A DNA stretch of 8,967 nt from DASYYE01 sp035946955 (GTDB taxonomy: Bacteria; Actinomycetota; Actinomycetes; Streptosporangiales; Streptosporangiaceae): assembly GCA_035946955.1 (NCBI GenBank), contig DASYYE010000032.1, forward strand, positions 1-8,967, written 5' to 3'. How positions within the stretch are numbered: the first letter of the stretch is position 1; every line of letters starts with the position of its first letter. The position numbers were made by a program, and so were the translations under genes. Below are positions 5,495 through 8,967 of this stretch, piece by piece. The notes below the pieces were generated by a model. The model was not told the DNA's origin, made no database searches, and saw only the letters and a list, made by a program, of their open reading frames with translations.

Positions 5495-6649
5495 ATGAGT
5501 ACGGAGATCATCCCTTTTCGCATAGAGATCCCCGAAGCTGACCTCGACGACTTGCGGGATCGGCTGCGCCGGACGCGCTGGCCGGATGCGGAGACGGTGA
5601 ACGACGGGTCGCAGGGCATCCGCCTCAGCTACCTCCGTGACTTGTGCGAGTACTGGCTGGAGCGCTACGACTGGCGGGCGTGTGAGGCCAGTCTCAACCG
5701 TTTTCCGCAGTTCCGCACGAACATCGACGGTCTCGGCATTCATTTCCTGCACGTCCGGTCACCGCAGGCCGACGCGCTCCCGCTGATCATGACGCACGGC
5801 TGGCCCGGCTCGATCGTCGAGTTCCGAAAGGTCATCGGGCCGCTCACCGACCCGGTTGCACACGGCGGGGACCCCGCCGACGCCTTCCACGTGGTCTGCC
5901 CGTCCCTGCCGGGATTCGGCTTCAGCGCCAAGCCCGCCCGGGCCGGCTGGGGTATCGAGCGAATTGCTGATGCCTGGGATGAGCTGATGACCCGTCTCGG
6001 CTACGAGCATTACGGCGCCCAGGGCGGGGACTGGGGCTCTGGCGTTAGCCAGGCCCTCGCCACCAGGCATGCCCGCCACCTGGCGGGCGTCCACATCAAC
6101 ATGGTCACCGCCCCGCCGGATCCGGAAACCATGAACGACCTCACTGAGCAGGAAAAAGACGCTCTGGCTGCCATGACGCATTTCCAGGAGTGGGAGTCGG
6201 GCTACTCGAAGGAGCAATCCACCCGCCCGCAGACCGTGGGCTACGGCCTAGCGGACTCGCCCGCCGGTCTGTGCGCCTGGATTGTGGAAATGTTCTTTGC
6301 CGGGACGGACTCCAACGGCGACCCGGCGAACGTGCTGACCTGGGACGAGATGCTGGACAACGTGATGCTGTACTGGCTGCCCGTGACCGGAGCGTCATCG
6401 GCGCGGCTGTACTGGGAGAGCTTTGACAAGCTGACGAGCCGACCGGAAAACAAAATGCAGGTACCGGTCGGGTGCTCGGTGTTCCCTAAGGACATCCTCC
6501 GCCCCTCCAGGCGGTGGGCCGAGAAAACCTACCCCGATCTCCGCTACTGGAACGAGCCGGCCAAGGGCGGCCACTTCGCCGCGTTCGAGCAGCCAGCCAT
6601 CTTCGTCGACGAAGTCCGCGCCGCATTCCGCTCGTTCCGCGGCGGATGA
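5495..6649 (+). CDS. Epoxide hydrolase, microsomal/juvenile-hormone type
   Basis: Alpha/beta-hydrolase that opens epoxides to diols through a covalent Asp ester. The 384 residues begin with the epoxide hydrolase N-terminal domain (about 4-115: IPFRIEIPEADLDDLRDRLR, RWPD). The oxyanion-loop motif HGWPGS starts at His101. The nucleophile is Asp179 in GGDWGS and the catalytic base is His360 in KGGHFAAFEQP. Asp333 in FPKD lies 27 residues before that His, the same spacing as Glu404/His431 of rat microsomal enzyme, so it is the likely acid. YWLPVTGASSARLYWE (about 290-310) supplies a candidate lid Tyr. There is no transmembrane anchor, so it should be cytoplasmic. The start has GAGGTGAGG about 8 bases upstream. 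Length and all catalytic residues indicate a working gene. It stands alone, with remnants on both sides, and the substrate cannot be told. Confidence 0.95.
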   Translation: MSTEIIPFRIEIPEADLDDLRDRLRRTRWPDAETVNDGSQGIRLSYLRDLCEYWLERYDWRACEASLNRFPQFRTNIDGLGIHFLHVRSPQADALPLIMTHGWPGSIVEFRKVIGPLTDPVAHGGDPADAFHVVCPSLPGFGFSAKPARAGWGIERIADAWDELMTRLGYEHYGAQGGDWGSGVSQALATRHARHLAGVHINMVTAPPDPETMNDLTEQEKDALAAMTHFQEWESGYSKEQSTRPQTVGYGLADSPAGLCAWIVEMFFAGTDSNGDPANVLTWDEMLDNVMLYWLPVTGASSARLYWESFDKLTSRPENKMQVPVGCSVFPKDILRPSRRWAEKTYPDLRYWNEPAKGGHFAAFEQPAIFVDEVRAAFRSFRGG

Positions 6650-6654
6650 TCTTG

Positions 6655-6702
6655 GTGGGTGCCGTCCTAATGAGCCTCAGGCCCTACCAGATCGGCACCC
6701 AC
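6655..6702. terminator. 10-bp inverted repeat just after the epoxide hydrolase
   Basis: GTGGGTGCCG (6655-6664) and CGGCACCCAC (6693-6702) are perfectly complementary around a 28-base loop. The left arm begins five bases after the stop codon. No T-run follows. It could help end the transcript or protect it, or be the inverted end of a lost small element. Confidence 0.4.
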
Positions 6703-6755
6703 GATCGGCTGACAGCCGCAAAGGAAGCCTTAGCTGCCCCAACCGCCATGAACAG

Positions 6756-6774
6756 TTCGCCCGATCCGGGCGAA
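6756..6774. repeat. Short hairpin TTCGCCC-N5-GGGCGAA
   Basis: Perfect 7-bp stem with a 5-base loop (GATCC), in the gene-free stretch before the epimerase remnant. No poly-T follows. I see nothing else between 6703 and about 6860 apart from chance frames. Confidence 0.35.
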
Positions 6775-6859
6775 AGGTGCCAAACAACCGCGACGGGACT
6801 TGCTGCGCGGCACCATGCCATAGCCGCCTAGCACGCTCAGCCCGACCATGTGCCCTGGT

Positions 6860-7543
6860 GGCAGCATCGACGAGGAAGTGCGCGCGGTGCAGACCCCTCG
6901 CGGCCGCACTCGCAGGCAATGGCAAGCCGTTCGTGCATGTCGGCCTCACGCCGATGGTGCCAGGCCACGCCTCCACCGAGGAGGATCCCGACACCACCGA
7001 CGGTCCGGTCGGCGACCACGGCCGCAATTCCGACGCGGTGCTGGCCCTGGTCGGCTAGGGCGTCCGGTCCTCTGTCGTGCGGCTGCCGCGGACTGCACCG
7101 GCGCGGGTCGGCATACGGCTTCTGCTCGGTGCTCATCGCCGCCGGGCAGAAAACAGGCGTGTCAGCGTACGTCGGCGACGGCACGCAGCGCTGGCCAGCG
7201 GTCAACCGGCTCGACGCCGCCCGCTGTTCCGCATTGCACTCGAGGACACTGCGCCGGGCACGGTCCTGCACGCGGTAGCCGACGGGGCGACACCATGAGG
7301 TCGCTGGCCGAGGCTATCGGCGGCGTTCTCGCGGTGCCGGTCGAGTCGGCGCCGTCTGAGCGCTTCGGCCTCATCGGTCGCGTGTTCGCCCGTGACATGC
7401 CGTCGTCGAGTGCACTGACCCGGGAACGGTTCGGCTGGAAGCCCACCCACCCGAGCCTGATCGCCGACCTCGCCGCCGGCGACTATCCCGCCCTGGCTGA
7501 AACCCTCGGGATGCCGCCGGGACCGGGCGGGGTGAGTGACTAA
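6860..7543 (+). pseudogene. NAD(P)-dependent epimerase (extended SDR), decayed
   Basis: Pieces in successive frames rebuild the back two thirds of an SDR epimerase. IDEEVRAVQT is followed, after a shift near 6897, by LAAALAGNGKPFVHVGLTPM and STEEDPDTTDGP. A TAG at 7056-7058 interrupts before GVRSSVVRLPRTAPA. A further shift leads to VLIAAGQKTGVSAYVGDG and TQRWPAVNRLDAAR, another to LFRIALEDTAPGTVLHAVAD, and a last one to MRSLAEAIGGVLAVPVES and SSALTRERFGWKPTHPSLIADL, ending at 7541-7543. The family normally has the NAD-binding GxxGxxG motif at the N-terminus; it is absent upstream. At least four shifts and one stop make it dead. The final open stretch from ATG 7295 has no convincing ribosome site. 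Confidence 0.85.
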
Positions 7544-7848
7544 TTTAGTTAGGCGGCCGCCGCCGAGGAAGTGCCACGAGCCAGAGACTGATCTTGGTGA
7601 CATCGTCGTGAGACAACCGAGGCCCCGCAGGTCACGCAAGATCAAGATGTCACGCGGCGTGAGATCCTACACCCATACTGCTTCGTTTACAGCGGCACAA
7701 CCTTCAACTACCCCGCGTCTGATGTAGTCGCCAACACCCTCAAGCGCAACCGAACCCTCCCAGGCTGACAGCCAATGAAACAGGCCAGGCGCGGTCTTGG
7801 CCGGGCCAGGTGCGTGTAAGCCGCAGGTCGGCGGTAGCGTGACCCGGA
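7544..7848. other. Gene-free stretch before the transporter
   Basis: Besides the inverted repeats at 7590-7653 I see no gene. Composition is more mixed (A/T-rich near 7670-7710) than in the coding parts. A promoter for the transporter should lie here, but I cannot point to convincing -35 and -10 boxes. Confidence 0.4.
7590..7653. repeat. Overlapping, mutually exclusive inverted repeats
   Basis: GATCTTGGTGAC (7590-7601) pairs with GTCACGCAAGATC (7631-7643) with one bulged G. The overlapping GTGACATC (7597-7604) can instead pair with GATGTCAC (7646-7653). GTCACGC also occurs twice (7631 and about 7650), as do the near copies CGTCGTGAGA and CGGCGTGAGA. It may be the end of a lost mobile element, or an RNA structure upstream of the transporter. 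Confidence 0.35.
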
Positions 7849-8967
7849 ATGCCCGATTCGGTGACCTCCCGCAGGCAGGTCTCGGCCGACCCCAGCGACC
7901 ACCGGCTGACGGCGGCGGTGCTCCTGGTGGGCATCGTCATGCTCGCGTTCAACCTGCGGGCCGCGATCACCAGCCTGCCGCCGCTGTTCCCCGAACTCGC
8001 CACTCACCTGCACCTGTCACTGGCCGCGGTAGCGCTGCTGGCCGCCACTCCGGCGCTGTGCTTCGCCGCCTTCTCCGGTACCGCGGCCCCGCTGTCACGG
8101 TGGTTCGGCGAAGAGCGCGTGCTGCTGGCGGCGCTGGTCCTGCTGGCGGCTGGCCTGGTGCTGCGCGGAGCCGCGCCGCACTGGCTGCTGTTTCCCGGTA
8201 CGGTACTGGCCTGCGCCGCCATCGCGCTGATGAACGTGCTGCTGCCCAGCCTGATCAAACGCCGGGATCCGGCCCGGGCGGGCTGGCTGATCGGGATCTA
8301 CCTGCTCAGCATGTCCGCCGGGGCGGTCTTGGCGGCGCTGCTGGCCGTGCCGGTGTTCACCGCCTCTGGCGGCTCGGTTCCGCTGGCGCTCGCCGGGTGG
8401 GCGCTGCCGGCGATCGTCGCGACGGGGGTGTGGCTGCCCCAATTGCGGTTCCGGACGGCGCCGGCTGGCCCGGCCGGAGCCCGGCTGGTGGGCCCGCCCC
8501 GACTGAAGGTGACCAGGTACTGGCTCACCTGGCAGGTCATGGCCTTTATGGGACTACAGAGCCTGGTTTATTATGCAGCGCTTTCCTGGATGCCCACCCT
8601 GTTCCGGGACCGGGGTGTCAGTGCGGTCCAGGCGGGCACCCTGCTGGCACTCATGCAGCTTGGCGGCGCAGGGACGTCGCTGCTGCTCCCAGTGTTGGCA
8701 CACCGCAGCCGGGATCAGCGCTGGCTGACCGGGGTGGTGGTCGCCGTGGCTGCGGTGGGGCTGGCCGGCGCTGCGTTCGCACCGGTCGGCGGCGCGGCGG
8801 GCTGGGTGCTGGTACTTGGGGCGGGCCAGGGGGCGGCGCTCGGGCTGGCCATCTACTTCACCATGGCCCGCGCGCCGGACCCGGTGGCCGCCGCGTCACT
8901 GTCGGCGTTCGCGCAGGGGGCGGGCTACCTGGTGGCCTCGGCTGGCCCGCTGATGGTGGGATTCCTG
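7849..8967 (+). CDS. MFS transporter, CynX/NimT family (partial, cut by window end)
   Basis: Inner-membrane carrier of the major facilitator superfamily; relatives export or import small anions or drugs (cyanate, nitroimidazole), but the substrate here is unknown. The 373 codons present hold about eleven hydrophobic segments, at roughly residues 21-43, 58-80, 89-107, 109-128, 143-165, 170-188, 225-247, 259-283, 292-311, 316-338 and 347-370. Family signatures are AFNLRAAITSLPPLFPEL after the first helix and NVLLPSLIKRR before the fifth. The usual size is near 400, so the twelfth helix and tail lie beyond the window. An in-frame TGA at 7840 limits the start; the ATG at 7849 fits but has only a weak CCGGA upstream, so a leaderless transcript or a later GTG (7861) is possible. 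No internal stops: it looks functional. Confidence 0.9.
   Translation, partial: MPDSVTSRRQVSADPSDHRLTAAVLLVGIVMLAFNLRAAITSLPPLFPELATHLHLSLAAVALLAATPALCFAAFSGTAAPLSRWFGEERVLLAALVLLAAGLVLRGAAPHWLLFPGTVLACAAIALMNVLLPSLIKRRDPARAGWLIGIYLLSMSAGAVLAALLAVPVFTASGGSVPLALAGWALPAIVATGVWLPQLRFRTAPAGPAGARLVGPPRLKVTRYWLTWQVMAFMGLQSLVYYAALSWMPTLFRDRGVSAVQAGTLLALMQLGGAGTSLLLPVLAHRSRDQRWLTGVVVAVAAVGLAGAAFAPVGGAAGWVLVLGAGQGAALGLAIYFTMARAPDPVAAASLSAFAQGAGYLVASAGPLMVGFL

Noticed and set aside
6848..7294. Front part of the 231-codon plus-strand frame as a real gene
   Set aside because: Only the last third reads as epimerase; the front is the wrong frame of the same decayed gene.
7708..8540. Several minus-strand frames opposite the transporter
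   Set aside because: Shadows of the MFS gene; Arg/Ser/Gln-rich with no recognisable motifs.
1..8967. CRISPR arrays, tRNA or rRNA genes
   Set aside because: No regularly spaced repeats with unique spacers, no cloverleaf with a TTCRA arm and no rRNA-like stretch were seen.
1..8967. A complete new multi-gene defence or metabolic system
   Set aside because: Intact genes are few, on different strands and separated by remnants; nothing supports a shared function.

Overview
The window is high-GC DNA with GTG starts and strong G/C preference at third codon positions. Together with the protein relationships (actinobacterial DnaB, a DnaB intein pair of the mycobacterial kind, actinobacterial-type oxidoreductase remnants), this points to an actinobacterium. 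I cannot name the genus.

Layout. (1) Positions 15-3155, +: one continuous frame for the replicative helicase DnaB, interrupted by two inteins. The first (684-1193) is a 170-residue mini-intein with class 3 features (no Cys1; Trp/Cys/Thr triad) splitting the Walker A P-loop. The second (1695-2972) is a 426-residue class 1 intein carrying a two-motif LAGLIDADG endonuclease, inserted in the conserved RESG/SIEQDSD segment. Removing both leaves a 450-residue helicase of normal length. (2) Positions 3160-5460: a gene graveyard. It holds tandem repeats that look like a mobile-element end, the 5' end of an MDR-type oxidoreductase, two matching TGGAC-N6-GTCCA palindromes, the first 22 codons of a sulfite-oxidase-like molybdoenzyme, a frameshifted LuxR-type response-regulator C-terminus, a transposase scrap, a GrpB-like C-terminus and a second set of tandem repeats. 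One intact gene lies inside it: a group 1 truncated hemoglobin on the minus strand (4028-4462). (3) Positions 5495-6649, +: an intact epoxide hydrolase of the microsomal/juvenile-hormone type. (4) Positions 6650-7848: hairpins, a badly frameshifted NAD(P)-dependent epimerase (SDR) pseudogene, and a gene-free stretch with overlapping inverted repeats. (5) Positions 7849 to the window end, +: a CynX/NimT-type MFS transporter, cut by the window edge.

Functionally, DnaB is the only core gene whose role is certain; both inteins must splice before it can work. The globin, epoxide hydrolase and transporter do not form an obvious operon: they differ in strand or are separated by remnants. The remnants are fragments of unrelated genes cut at different points, which suggests repeated insertion and deletion just downstream of dnaB. 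I see no complete new multi-gene system. The best leads are the mixed-class double-intein dnaB, the matched pair of operator-like palindromes, and the two tandem-repeat blocks.
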